Source: Curtobacterium sp. ER1/6 (GTDB taxonomy: Bacteria; Actinomycetota; Actinomycetes; Actinomycetales; Microbacteriaceae). From it: a stretch of DNA of 64,000 nucleotides. The position numbers and the translations under genes are program-made. The stretch lies in assembly GCF_001742745.1 (NCBI RefSeq), contig NZ_MJAK01000009.1, forward strand, positions 1 to 64,000. Direction: 5' to 3'. Position 1 is the stretch's first letter. The number at the start of each line of letters is the position of its first letter. Below the pieces are notes generated by a model. It searched no databases. It was not told where the DNA came from and was given only the letters and a program-made list of their open reading frames with translations. Of this stretch, positions 35,474-43,125 are shown in pieces.

Positions 35474-36240
35474 CAGCGGTGTCCTTCCCGGAGCGCGTGC
35501 GAGACCTCGCCGACCAGCTCGGCGAACTCGGGGGTGAAGCGGATGTCGGGGTCGCGCGGCATCGGGAACGGCACGTCGAAGCGGCCGACGATGCTGCCCG
35601 GGCGGCCGGACATCACGATGACCTCGGTGGAGAGGTACACGGCCTCGGAAACCGAGTGCGTGATGAAGAGCCCGGCGAACTGCTGCTCGACGAACAGCCG
35701 GAGCAGTTCGTCGTTGAGTCGTTCGCGGGTGATCTCGTCGAGCGCGCCGAACGGTTCGTCGAACAGGAAGAGCTCCGGGTCGAGCGTGAGGGACCGGGCG
35801 AGCGAGACGCGCATCCGCATGCCACCGGAGAGCTGCTTCGGCAGGTTCGCCTCGAACCCGCCCAGGCCGACCAGGTCGATGGCGTGCGCGGCCTTCGCCG
35901 CCCGCTCCGCCTTCGGCACCTTCCCGAGTTCGGCGAGCAGCTCGACGTTGCCCTGGACCGAGCGCCACGGCAGGAGGGTGGCGTCCTGGAAGACGTAGCC
36001 GATCCGGTCGGTGGCGACCCCGGCGGTGCCGTGGGACGCGGACTCAAGGCCCGAGGCGATCCGGAGGAGGGTCGACTTGCCGCAGCCGGAGGGGCCGACG
36101 ACCGAGACGAACTGCCCGCGGTCGACGGTCAGGTCGACGCCCTGCAGGGCGACGGTCCCGTTCGGGAAGGTCATCTCGACGTCGCGGAAGTCGAGCAGGG
36201 TGTCCGTCGCGGTGACGGGCGGTGGGGCGGTGGTGGTCAC
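35473..36240 (-). CDS. ABC transporter ATP-binding protein (SsuB/TauB/ThiZ type)
   Basis: The 255-residue ATPase has Walker A GPSGCGKST near residue 54, Q-loop YVFQDATLLPWRSV, signature LSGGMRMRVSLARSL near 140 and Walker B LFLFDEPFGALDE near 160, then the switch His in ITHSVSEAV. It lies 36 nt downstream of the CodA-like gene and overlaps the permease gene, so all are probably one transcript. Confidence 0.93.
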   Translation of the reverse strand: MTTTAPPPVTATDTLLDFRDVEMTFPNGTVALQGVDLTVDRGQFVSVVGPSGCGKSTLLRIASGLESASHGTAGVATDRIGYVFQDATLLPWRSVQGNVELLAELGKVPKAERAAKAAHAIDLVGLGGFEANLPKQLSGGMRMRVSLARSLTLDPELFLFDEPFGALDEITRERLNDELLRLFVEQQFAGLFITHSVSEAVYLSTEVIVMSGRPGSIVGRFDVPFPMPRDPDIRFTPEFAELVGEVSHALREGHR

Positions 36241-36276
36241 GGGTACCTCGTGTTCTCGTGCACGGGTGGTGCGCGG

Positions 36277-37608
36277 TCAGGGAACGGCGACGGGCTGGGG
36301 TCGGGGCGGGACGCTGGCTCGCGTCCGCTCAGGGGCGGCGACGCTCCGCCGCACCTCGGTGCGGGCGACGAGTCGTCCGCGGGACAGGACGATCCGGTCG
36401 GCGGGTGCGTTCGCGACGGCGTCGGTGACGCTCGTCGCGGCGATCGCGAGCAGGTCGGCGCGCCGCCCGGGGACGGGACCGGCGGCCGGGAGGCCCATCA
36501 CGCTCCGCGCGGTGTCGCTCACCATCGCGTACGCCTGGTCCGGCGTCACGTGGCCCGCCGACACGAGCAGGCTCGCGGTCTCGAGGGCGTCGCTCCGGCC
36601 CACCGGGTTGAACGGGTCGCGGACGTTGTCCGCCCCGGCGGCGACCCGCACGCCGGCGTCGGTGAGCGCCCGGATCGCGGTGAGCCCTCGGGGCGTCGAC
36701 ACGGGGTGCTGCCAGCCCTGCAGGTAGAGGTTCGTGATCGGCAGCGTGATGATGCCGAGGTCCGCGGCGGCGACGTCGGCGACGACCTCGGCCAGGCGTT
36801 CGGGGCCGAGGGTGCCGAGGCGGACGCAGTGCCCGGCGGAGTACTGGCGTGCGTCACCGCGGTCACGGCGCAGGCGGCTGACGGCACGGGCGTAGTGGTC
36901 GAGGGTGACGGGTCCGTCGAGGCTCTCGTCGGTGTGCAGGTCGACGCCGACGCCGTACCGCTCGGCGAGGGCGAGCAGCCGGTCGACGTCGGCGAGGGGG
37001 TCCTCGGCGAGGTGCGGGGCACCGCCGACCAGGTCGACGCCGCAGTCGAGGACGGCCTCGACGTGGGCGTCGGGCGCGAGCGGTCCGGCGAGGGCGACGA
37101 GCTCGACGTCCATCAGCCCGGCGAGCTCGTCGCGGACCTGGACGACGGCGCGGGCACCGCGGGTCGCGGACTCGACGGAGGCGGGGGCGTCCGCGGGGGA
37201 GCGACGGCCGCTCAGCACGTCGACGTGGCTGCGGACCGAGGTGGTGCCGGCGGCGAGGAGCGCGAGGGCGGCGGTCCGGGCGCGGTCGGCGATGTCCTCG
37301 ACGGTCATGGTGGCGGCGTGTGCGGACCACGAGGCGATCGCGGCGCCGAGGTCGCCGAGCGGCGGGCGGATGGCGTCCGCGCTGAGGGCCTTGTCGAGGT
37401 GTGCGTGCGGCTCGGCCGGAGCGGTGAGGAGCAGCCGCCCCTCGAGGTCGAGCGTCGCGTCCGCCGGGGTCGATGCCGGTGTCGACAGGGTGCCCGCCGG
37501 AGCGACGGCCGTGACCGTGCCGTCCTCGATCGTGACGTCGACCAGGCGACCGTCCGGCAGCAGCGCGGACCGCAGGAGCCCGATCGTGCGGGGTGCTGTC
37601 GCGTCCAT
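36277..37608 (-). CDS. Cytosine deaminase (CodA)-like amidohydrolase
   Basis: The 443-residue enzyme has the complete metal site of the CodA group: PHAHLDKAL with H68 and H70, H225 and E228 in DLHTDES, H260 in SAGHCVRLG and D327 in AAGADNVRDPFNPVG. CodA-like enzymes deaminate cytosine, isocytosine, creatinine or related rings. It is the first gene of the minus-strand string that continues with the ABC importer, FAD oxidase, creatininase and PNPOx-like genes. Its promoter carries a GlnR-like element and a palindrome over the probable transcription start. Confidence 0.85.
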   Translation of the reverse strand: MDATAPRTIGLLRSALLPDGRLVDVTIEDGTVTAVAPAGTLSTPASTPADATLDLEGRLLLTAPAEPHAHLDKALSADAIRPPLGDLGAAIASWSAHAATMTVEDIADRARTAALALLAAGTTSVRSHVDVLSGRRSPADAPASVESATRGARAVVQVRDELAGLMDVELVALAGPLAPDAHVEAVLDCGVDLVGGAPHLAEDPLADVDRLLALAERYGVGVDLHTDESLDGPVTLDHYARAVSRLRRDRGDARQYSAGHCVRLGTLGPERLAEVVADVAAADLGIITLPITNLYLQGWQHPVSTPRGLTAIRALTDAGVRVAAGADNVRDPFNPVGRSDALETASLLVSAGHVTPDQAYAMVSDTARSVMGLPAAGPVPGRRADLLAIAATSVTDAVANAPADRIVLSRGRLVARTEVRRSVAAPERTRASVPPRPQPVAVP

Positions 37609-37634
37609 CCGGAGCCTCTCGATCGTGTGTGACA

Positions 37635-37653
37635 ATGTTGATCGCATCAACAT
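37635..37653. promoter_or_regulatory. Palindromic operator at the start of the CodA-ABC transcript
   Basis: ATGTTGAT-CGC-ATCAACAT is a perfect 8-3-8 inverted repeat. On the minus strand it begins 5 nt after the TAGCAT -10 hexamer (37664-37659), so it covers the probable transcription start: the place of a repressor block. The XRE-cupin regulator encoded on the other side is the first candidate to bind it. Confidence 0.75.
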
Positions 37654-37658
37654 CTCCG

Positions 37659-37701
37659 ATGCTAGGGCGGCCGTGTTTCCCTCTCGTTTCGAGGCGGTTG
37701 C
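37659..37701 (-). promoter_or_regulatory. Promoter of the CodA-ABC string with GlnR-like half-sites
   Basis: On the plus strand GTTTC-N6-GTTTC-N6-GTTGC at 37675-37701 reads on the minus strand as GCAAC-N6-GAAAC-N6-GAAAC, half-sites in the 11-bp phase of GlnR boxes. The last GAAAC is followed by exactly 10 bp and then TAGCAT as -10. Confidence 0.7.
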
Positions 37702-37737
37702 CGTGTGTGACACCCGTCCCGGTCCGACCGGGGGGCC

Positions 37738-37751
37738 GGAACGAGCGTTCC
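37738..37751. promoter_or_regulatory. Inverted repeat before the XRE-cupin gene
   Basis: GGAACG-AG-CGTTCC is a perfect 6-2-6 repeat, 56 nt before the regulator start. It could be an operator for autoregulation. Confidence 0.4.
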
Positions 37752-37807
37752 GTCCCGGGCGTCCGCGAGGTCGTCGGAGGACCCGTCCAGGCCGAGAGGA
37801 GTGCGCC

Positions 37808-38443
37808 GTGAGCACCGGCACCACCACCGAGACCGACCGCGTCGTCGACGACCAGACCCAGCGGATCGGCGAGCACATCCGCGCCCGTCGCCGGGCCGCC
37901 CGGCTGACCCTCGTGCAGGTCGCCGAGCAGACCGGCCTGTCGCACCCGTTCCTCAGCCAGGTCGAGCGCGGGCACTCCCGCGCGAGCATGGTGTCGCTCG
38001 AGAAGATCGCCGCTGCGCTCGGGACCACGCAGGTCGAGCTGCTCGCCGCGGGTGCGCCGGAACGGTCGGACCACGACGTGCGGGCACCCGAGATGCTCCG
38101 CGCCGACGAGGGTGCGCGCGGTCCGTTCTCGAGCGGCGAGGCCCGGCTCCTCGTGCACGCCGGCCCGCACGCCTTCGAGCCGCTCGAGTGGACGGGTGAG
38201 AACACCGACCTCGGCGAGTACTTCGAGCACCGCGAGGACGAGTTCCTCACCGTGCTCACCGGCGACGTCCTGCTCGACCTCCGCGGACAGGAGCCGCTCC
38301 GCCTGGGACCGGGCGACTCGGCCTACTACCGCGGCGGCACCGGACACCGGTGGTGCAGCGCGGACGGCGGTCGCTTCCACATGATCGTGGTCAAGGAGAC
38401 CCCGCACGCCGGAGCGGCCCCGCACGCCGGAGCGGCCTCGTGA
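37808..38443 (+). CDS. XRE-family regulator with C-terminal cupin domain
   Basis: The 211-residue product has an XRE helix-turn-helix at about 22-78 (LTLVQVAEQTGLSHPFLSQVERGHSRAS) and a cupin barrel at about 110-200, with EHREDEFLTVLTGDVLLDL and GTGHRW. Cupin-XRE proteins sense small molecules and often control catabolic genes beside them. GTG 37808 follows GAGAGGAG. It is divergent from the CodA-ABC string and overlaps the reductase gene. The last 12 residues are a doubled PHAGAA, made by an exact 18-nt direct repeat at the gene end. Confidence 0.88.
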   Translation: MSTGTTTETDRVVDDQTQRIGEHIRARRRAARLTLVQVAEQTGLSHPFLSQVERGHSRASMVSLEKIAAALGTTQVELLAAGAPERSDHDVRAPEMLRADEGARGPFSSGEARLLVHAGPHAFEPLEWTGENTDLGEYFEHREDEFLTVLTGDVLLDLRGQEPLRLGPGDSAYYRGGTGHRWCSADGGRFHMIVVKETPHAGAAPHAGAAS

Positions 38444-39393
38444 CCGCCGTGCCGGAGCGTCGCCGCGTGCGCGTCGCCGCACGTCGGACCGTCGCGACCG
38501 ACGTCGTCGCGCTCGACCTCGCACCCCTCGACGGGTCGACCCTTCCCGAGTGGGAGCCGGGCGCGCACGTCGACCTCGAGGTGGCGCCGGGCACCGAGCG
38601 CCAGTACTCGCTCGTCACGACGACGGCCGAGGGGCACTGGCGCATCGCGGTGCTCCGGGAGTCGGACGGCCGCGGGGGGTCCGTCGCCGTGCACGACGAC
38701 CTCGCGGTCGGCGACGAGGTCGTGGTCGCCGGGCCACGCAACCACTTCGGCTTCGACCCGACCCGACCGGCCGTGTTCGTCGCCGGCGGCATCGGGATCA
38801 CGCCCCTCAGCGCGATGATCGACGCGGCCGAGCGTGCCGGGACCCCGTGGGAGCTCCACTACGCCGGACGCAGCCGCAGTCGGATGGCCTTCGTCGACGA
38901 CCTCGTCGCGGCGCACCCGGAGCGGGTCGTCGTCGCGGCCGCGGACGAGCACCCCCGGTTGAACGTCGTCGGACTCCTCGCCGAACCGCGCGACGCGGTC
39001 GTCTACTGCTGCGGCCCGCGCGGGCTCATGGACGCCGTCGAGTCGGCAGCCGCGCACTGGCCGGCGGGCAGCGTCCGGGTCGAGCGGTTCGAGCCCGCCG
39101 CCGACGTGGACGCCCCCGGCGAGGCGTTCGAGGTCGAGCTCGCCGTCACCGGCGTGACGGTGGTGGTCCCGGCCGACCGCACCCTGCTCGAGGTCGCCGA
39201 GGAGGCCGGCGCCTTCGTGCTCTCCTCCTGCCGCGAGGGCACGTGCGGGACCTGCGAGACGCCCGTCCTCGAGGGCGCCGTCGAGCACCGCGACACCGTG
39301 CTCAGCCCGGAGGAGCAGGCCGACGACCGCACGATGATGGTCTGCGTGTCGCGCGCCCGGCGCGGGTGCCCGCGCCTGGTGCTCGAACTCTGA
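38440..39393 (+). CDS. Flavin reductase with plant-type 2Fe-2S domain (phthalate/vanillate oxygenase reductase type)
   Basis: The 317-residue protein has the flavin-binding RQYSLV near residue 60, the NAD-binding GGIGITPLSAM near 115 and CCGPRGLM near 188, and a C-terminal ferredoxin domain with CREGTCGTC near 264-272 and the fourth Cys in MVCVSRA near 304. This is the VanB/PDR order. Such reductases feed electrons to a Rieske oxygenase or demethylase, but no oxygenase gene is seen in the window. GTG 38440 overlaps the regulator stop. Its partner may lie elsewhere or be one of the local flavoproteins. Confidence 0.88.
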   Translation: MTAVPERRRVRVAARRTVATDVVALDLAPLDGSTLPEWEPGAHVDLEVAPGTERQYSLVTTTAEGHWRIAVLRESDGRGGSVAVHDDLAVGDEVVVAGPRNHFGFDPTRPAVFVAGGIGITPLSAMIDAAERAGTPWELHYAGRSRSRMAFVDDLVAAHPERVVVAAADEHPRLNVVGLLAEPRDAVVYCCGPRGLMDAVESAAAHWPAGSVRVERFEPAADVDAPGEAFEVELAVTGVTVVVPADRTLLEVAEEAGAFVLSSCREGTCGTCETPVLEGAVEHRDTVLSPEEQADDRTMMVCVSRARRGCPRLVLEL

Positions 39394-39398
39394 CGCCC

Positions 39399-39420
39399 TA
39401 GGGACGCTCGGCGTCTCCTA
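39399..39420. terminator. Small bidirectional hairpin between convergent genes
   Basis: TAGGGACGC at 39399-39407 pairs with GCGTCTCCTA at 39411-39420 with one bulged T and a 3-nt loop. It overlaps the final codon of the minus-strand amidohydrolase gene. Confidence 0.5.
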
Positions 39421-40815
39421 CGGACGCTCGGTGTCGTCGAGTGCGCCGCCGGTGAGCGCCGACAGGCGCTCCAGGCCCGCCTCGGCGACCAGCTGGCGGG
39501 CGAGCGGGCGTGCCCGGGCAACCGCCTCGCGGACGTCGACCCTCGTGACGTCGAAGTCGGCGACGCTGAGGTCACCGTCCACCCAGACGTCACGGACCTC
39601 GCGGCTGCCCGCGACGAAGACGACCGCCTGGTAGGGGTCGTGCACGTTCGCCAGGGTGGGGGAGTCGCCGTCGAACACGACGAGGTCCGCGCGCTTGCCG
39701 GGTTCGAGCGAGCCGATCTCGTGCTCCATCCGCAGCGCACGGGCGCCCCCGATCGTGCCCATCTCGAACGTCTCGCGGGCGCTCATCGCGGTGGCCTGCA
39801 GGTCGCGGACGCGGGCGAGGAGCGCAGCGGTCTTCATCGCCTGCAGGAAGTCCTGCGAGTCGTTCGACGCCGGCCCGTCCACGCCGATGCCGACCGGGAT
39901 CCCGAGGGCGCGGAGCTCCGCGACCGGGGCGATGCCACTGGCCAGGATGCCGTTGGCGACCGGGTTGTGGGCGACGCCGACGCCGTTCGTGGCGTAGCGC
40001 TCCCGGTCCTCCCGGTCGACCCAGACGCTGTGCGCCGCGATGACCGGCACCTGGAACATGCCCGTGGCCTCGGCGTGCCCGATGGCCGTCCGGCCGGTGC
40101 GCTGGCGCGCGGCGGTGACCTCCTCACGCACCTCGTGGAAGTGCACGTGCACGCCGTGGCCGCCCGCGACCGCGTAGTCGACGTGCTCCTGCCAGGTGTC
40201 GTCGGTGTAGCGGCCGATCGACGAGACCCCGACGCGGAACGTGCTGTACCGGCTGGCGTCCGCGGCCTCGCGCAGCGCCTCGAACTCCTCGAGGATCGGC
40301 GTCGCACCGAAGTCGCGGTCGACGTCGCCCGAGCCGAACGACACGACACCGCGGAGCCCGAGGTCCTCGAGCGCCTGCACGACGCCCGGCGTCGCCGGCT
40401 CGTCCGGCACCGGGTCCGCGCAGAACATGTCGTTCGCCGTCGTGACACCGCTCCGGAGCAGCTGGATGCCCTGCAGGACCGTCCCGGCGTAGGCCTTCTC
40501 GCGGGTCATCACCGGGTTGACGCGGCCGATCAGCGCCGTGAGCCACTCCCACAGCGTGTACTGAGAACCGATGCCCGTGATGAGGCCCTCGCTGAAGTGC
40601 CCGTGCGTGTTGACGAACCCCGGCGTCACGACGTCGTACGCACCGCCGCGGACCGGAGCGTCGGGGTGCGCGGCCGACAGCTCGGCGAAGGTGCCCACGG
40701 CGGCGATGCGGTCCCCGTCGAGCAGCACGGCGCCGTCGCGGATCGCGGCGGGGGTGGCGGAGTCGTCGGGCGCGGCGGTCAGCACCCAGCCGGCGCGGAT
40801 CAGGGTCTGTGACAT
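39418..40815 (-). CDS. Deaminase-type amidohydrolase (TrzN/AtzB/SAH deaminase group)
   Basis: The 465-residue enzyme has an intact COG0402-type metal site: NTHGHFSEGL near residue 69, HFHE near 227 (His ligand and catalytic Glu), AAHSVWV near 262 and GVDGPASND near 316 with the Asp. The group removes amino or chloro groups from purines, triazines and related rings. It converges on the reductase gene. The message looks leaderless: TAGGTT (40827-40822 on the minus strand) is 6 nt before the ATG, with a GlnR-like triple element directly upstream. Confidence 0.85.
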   Translation of the reverse strand: MSQTLIRAGWVLTAAPDDSATPAAIRDGAVLLDGDRIAAVGTFAELSAAHPDAPVRGGAYDVVTPGFVNTHGHFSEGLITGIGSQYTLWEWLTALIGRVNPVMTREKAYAGTVLQGIQLLRSGVTTANDMFCADPVPDEPATPGVVQALEDLGLRGVVSFGSGDVDRDFGATPILEEFEALREAADASRYSTFRVGVSSIGRYTDDTWQEHVDYAVAGGHGVHVHFHEVREEVTAARQRTGRTAIGHAEATGMFQVPVIAAHSVWVDREDRERYATNGVGVAHNPVANGILASGIAPVAELRALGIPVGIGVDGPASNDSQDFLQAMKTAALLARVRDLQATAMSARETFEMGTIGGARALRMEHEIGSLEPGKRADLVVFDGDSPTLANVHDPYQAVVFVAGSREVRDVWVDGDLSVADFDVTRVDVREAVARARPLARQLVAEAGLERLSALTGGALDDTERP

Positions 40816-40821
40816 GTGGCG

Positions 40822-40864
40822 AACCTAGGGCGCCCGTGTTTCGCGGGTGTCACCGTCGGGTTTC
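40822..40864 (-). promoter_or_regulatory. GlnR-like triple half-site and -10 of the amidohydrolase gene
   Basis: On the plus strand GTTTC-N6-GTCAC-N6-GTTTC fills 40838-40864. Read on the gene strand this is GAAAC-N6-GTGAC-N6-GAAAC, a close match to the actinobacterial GlnR consensus (GTnAC-n6-GaAAC). Exactly 10 bp separate the proximal GAAAC from the TAGGTT -10 hexamer. Confidence 0.78.
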
Positions 40865-40902
40865 CCCGTGGTGCGCGCGGCACCCGTCGGAACGCCTGGT
40901 GC

Positions 40903-41628
40903 TCAGGCCTGGGTCAGCAGGGCACGCAGCCGGTCGCGCAGCACGTCGTCCACGCCGATGGTCGTGAACGCACCGTCGACGTCCGCGGCGACCTCCGCGA
41001 CGATCGGTCCCGTGGTAGCGATCCACGCCTCCACCTGCTCCGGGCGCCACGACGCCTGGCGGTCGGGCGTCGGTGCGTGGATCGCTGTGCCCGCCATCGC
41101 GCGGACCGAGGCGGCGTGGTCCTCGGCGACGATCGCCGGCGCCACCCCGGCGTTCGCCAGGAGGAGCGCGCTGATCATGCCCGTGCGGTCTCGTCCCGCG
41201 CTGCAGTGCACGAGCACGCCGGTCGGGGCGTCCGCGACGGCCCGGAGGGCACCGAGCACGAGGTCGGGCAGGATCCGCCAGTTGTGCCGCCAGTACTCGG
41301 GTGAGTCGAGGATCGGGAAGCACACGGCGCGGAACTCTGGATCGTCCTGGTCCTCGGTCGGGGCGAGCACCACCGGCACGGACGCTCGGGTTGCGGGCGG
41401 CACGTCCGGGTCGCCGTCGCGGACACCGACCTCGTCCGGGCAGCGGAGGTCGACGACCGTGGCGAGCCCCCAGTCGCGCGCGTGGCTCCAGCCGGCCTCG
41501 GTGAGTCGCTCCCGTCGCGGTCCCCGCGCCACCCGGCCGAGGATCGTGGCGCCGGTCGAGGAGTCGGGGGTGGGGAGACCGCCGAGGTCACGCGCGTTCG
41601 GGTAGCCGTCCCAATCGAGGTTCCGCAT
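40903..41628 (-). CDS. Tyrosine/dual-specificity protein phosphatase
   Basis: The 241-residue product has the N-terminal NARDLGG motif (residues 11-17) and the PTP loop HCSAGRDRTGM near residue 140, with the CX5R nucleophile Cys and Arg. This is the Y_phosphatase3 group of actinobacterial phosphatases (MptpB-like), active on phosphotyrosine or phosphoinositides. It lies 10 nt after the GNAT fusion gene on the same strand, so it is probably the second gene of that unit. Confidence 0.88.
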   Translation of the reverse strand: MRNLDWDGYPNARDLGGLPTPDSSTGATILGRVARGPRRERLTEAGWSHARDWGLATVVDLRCPDEVGVRDGDPDVPPATRASVPVVLAPTEDQDDPEFRAVCFPILDSPEYWRHNWRILPDLVLGALRAVADAPTGVLVHCSAGRDRTGMISALLLANAGVAPAIVAEDHAASVRAMAGTAIHAPTPDRQASWRPEQVEAWIATTGPIVAEVAADVDGAFTTIGVDDVLRDRLRALLTQA

Positions 41629-41638
41629 CCGCAGGACC

Positions 41639-43075
41639 CTACTGCGTCGGCCCGGTCGATCCGAGTGGACGGACGAGGATGACGCTGGGGCCGGACCAGT
41701 CGAGGCCGTGGTGCTCCTCGAGCGGCGTGAAGCCGAGCCGCTCGTAGAACGCACGGGTCCTGGCGTAGGGCTCGTGATCGAAGGACGGCCCGACGGTGTG
41801 CACCGACAGGAAGCGGCACCCGTCTGCCGCGAGTTCAGCCGCGATGCTCTCGACGAGGGCACTCCCGACACCGCGCCCGTGCACCGTGGGGTGCACGGCG
41901 ATGAGGTGCAGTTCGGCGGACGCCGGGAAGTGTCGACGGGTGAGCGCCACGCCCACGACCGTGCCGCCGAGGACGGCGAGCCGACTGTCGTAGGGCCCGT
42001 CTGCCGCCGCGGCGGCGTAGTTCTCGATCGCAACCGGATCGCCGAACCAGTCGGGCAGTGCGCCGAGGATCCGCCGGACGTCCGGGCTGCTCCGCCGGCT
42101 GACCATCCGGGTGCGTTCCCGTTCCGCGACGGCGAGTGCTTGTTCGGCCGACGCGAGGAGAGCCGGGGCGCCGGCGCGGCGCAGCCTCACGACCCGTCGG
42201 AAGTCCTCGGAAGCCCGTGCGGCGTCGCCGTGCGCCAGGAGGGCCTTCCCCCGATGCTGGCGGACGACGGCCTCGAGCGGTGTTCCGTCGTGCTCGTCGA
42301 CCAGGCGGTCGTACTCCTGCACGGCCCGGAGGGTGTCTCCGAGGTCACGGTGACAGTCGGCAGCGAGAGCGCGGACCCGGACGGTTCGGGGGAACGCGTC
42401 GAGCTGGTGCAGCGCGACGTCGGGTTCCCCGTTCCAGAGGAGTTCCAACGGCACCGCGAGCGGATCGTCCAGCAGACCAGCACGGAACGCTGCCCGATCC
42501 GTGACGCTGGGACGCAGGTCAGCAGCGCGGATGCTCCAACCTGGACCGCCCTCGACGTCGTGCGGCACCGGCGTCGGCAGGAGCGCTGCGGCCATCTGGA
42601 CCCGACGGCCGAACCGGTCGAGGCCGAGCCGGTCCTCGGTGTCGACGAGTGCACGATCGAACGCCGTGACCGGCTCCTCCTCGACGAACCCTGCCGTCCG
42701 GTAGAAGGGCGCGTTCCACGGCACGTCGGCGTACGTCCGTAGCGTCATCCGCTCGTGCCCGCGAGCCCTGGCACGGTCCTTCGCGGCTTCGAGGAGCGCT
42801 CGACCGATACCGCGACGCGCGTGCAGCGGGAGCACGGACAGTTGTTCGAGGTGGCAGACGCCGTCGGGTTCCAGCACGTGCGCGAACCCGACGACGGCGC
42901 CGTCCTGCTCCGCGACGAGCAGGAGACCGGCCGCTGCCGCACGTTCGGCCCCGGAGGGCGCCGGCGCCCAGTCATCGGGATGCAGCAGATCGACGAGGAT
43001 CCGGTCGGCCTCGTCCTCGATGCGTCCGACGTGCTCGAGGTCGCGCTGCTCTGCGGAGCGAACGATCACTGCCAT
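41639..43075 (-). CDS. Fusion protein: GNAT acetyltransferase - helical/TPR-like linker - GNAT acetyltransferase
   Basis: The 478-residue product holds two N-acetyltransferase domains. The first (about 1-150) has LEQLSVLPLHARRGIGRALLEAA, given in parts as LSVLPLHARRGIG, with the acetyl-CoA loop. The second (about 320-475) has LIAVHPTVHGRGVGSAL and RTRAFYERLGFTPL. Between them about 150 residues are helical with TPR-like pairing (ALHQLDAFPRTVRVRALAADCHRDLGD; RQHRGKALLAHGDAARASEDF). Substrates are unknown. ATG 43075 has no strong upstream site. Confidence 0.8.
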   Translation of the reverse strand: MAVIVRSAEQRDLEHVGRIEDEADRILVDLLHPDDWAPAPSGAERAAAAGLLLVAEQDGAVVGFAHVLEPDGVCHLEQLSVLPLHARRGIGRALLEAAKDRARARGHERMTLRTYADVPWNAPFYRTAGFVEEEPVTAFDRALVDTEDRLGLDRFGRRVQMAAALLPTPVPHDVEGGPGWSIRAADLRPSVTDRAAFRAGLLDDPLAVPLELLWNGEPDVALHQLDAFPRTVRVRALAADCHRDLGDTLRAVQEYDRLVDEHDGTPLEAVVRQHRGKALLAHGDAARASEDFRRVVRLRRAGAPALLASAEQALAVAERERTRMVSRRSSPDVRRILGALPDWFGDPVAIENYAAAAADGPYDSRLAVLGGTVVGVALTRRHFPASAELHLIAVHPTVHGRGVGSALVESIAAELAADGCRFLSVHTVGPSFDHEPYARTRAFYERLGFTPLEEHHGLDWSGPSVILVRPLGSTGPTQ

Positions 43076-43125
43076 GAACGCAGCCTAGGAGGGAGTCGCT
43101 CGTGCAGCCGTGCCATCCTGGCACC

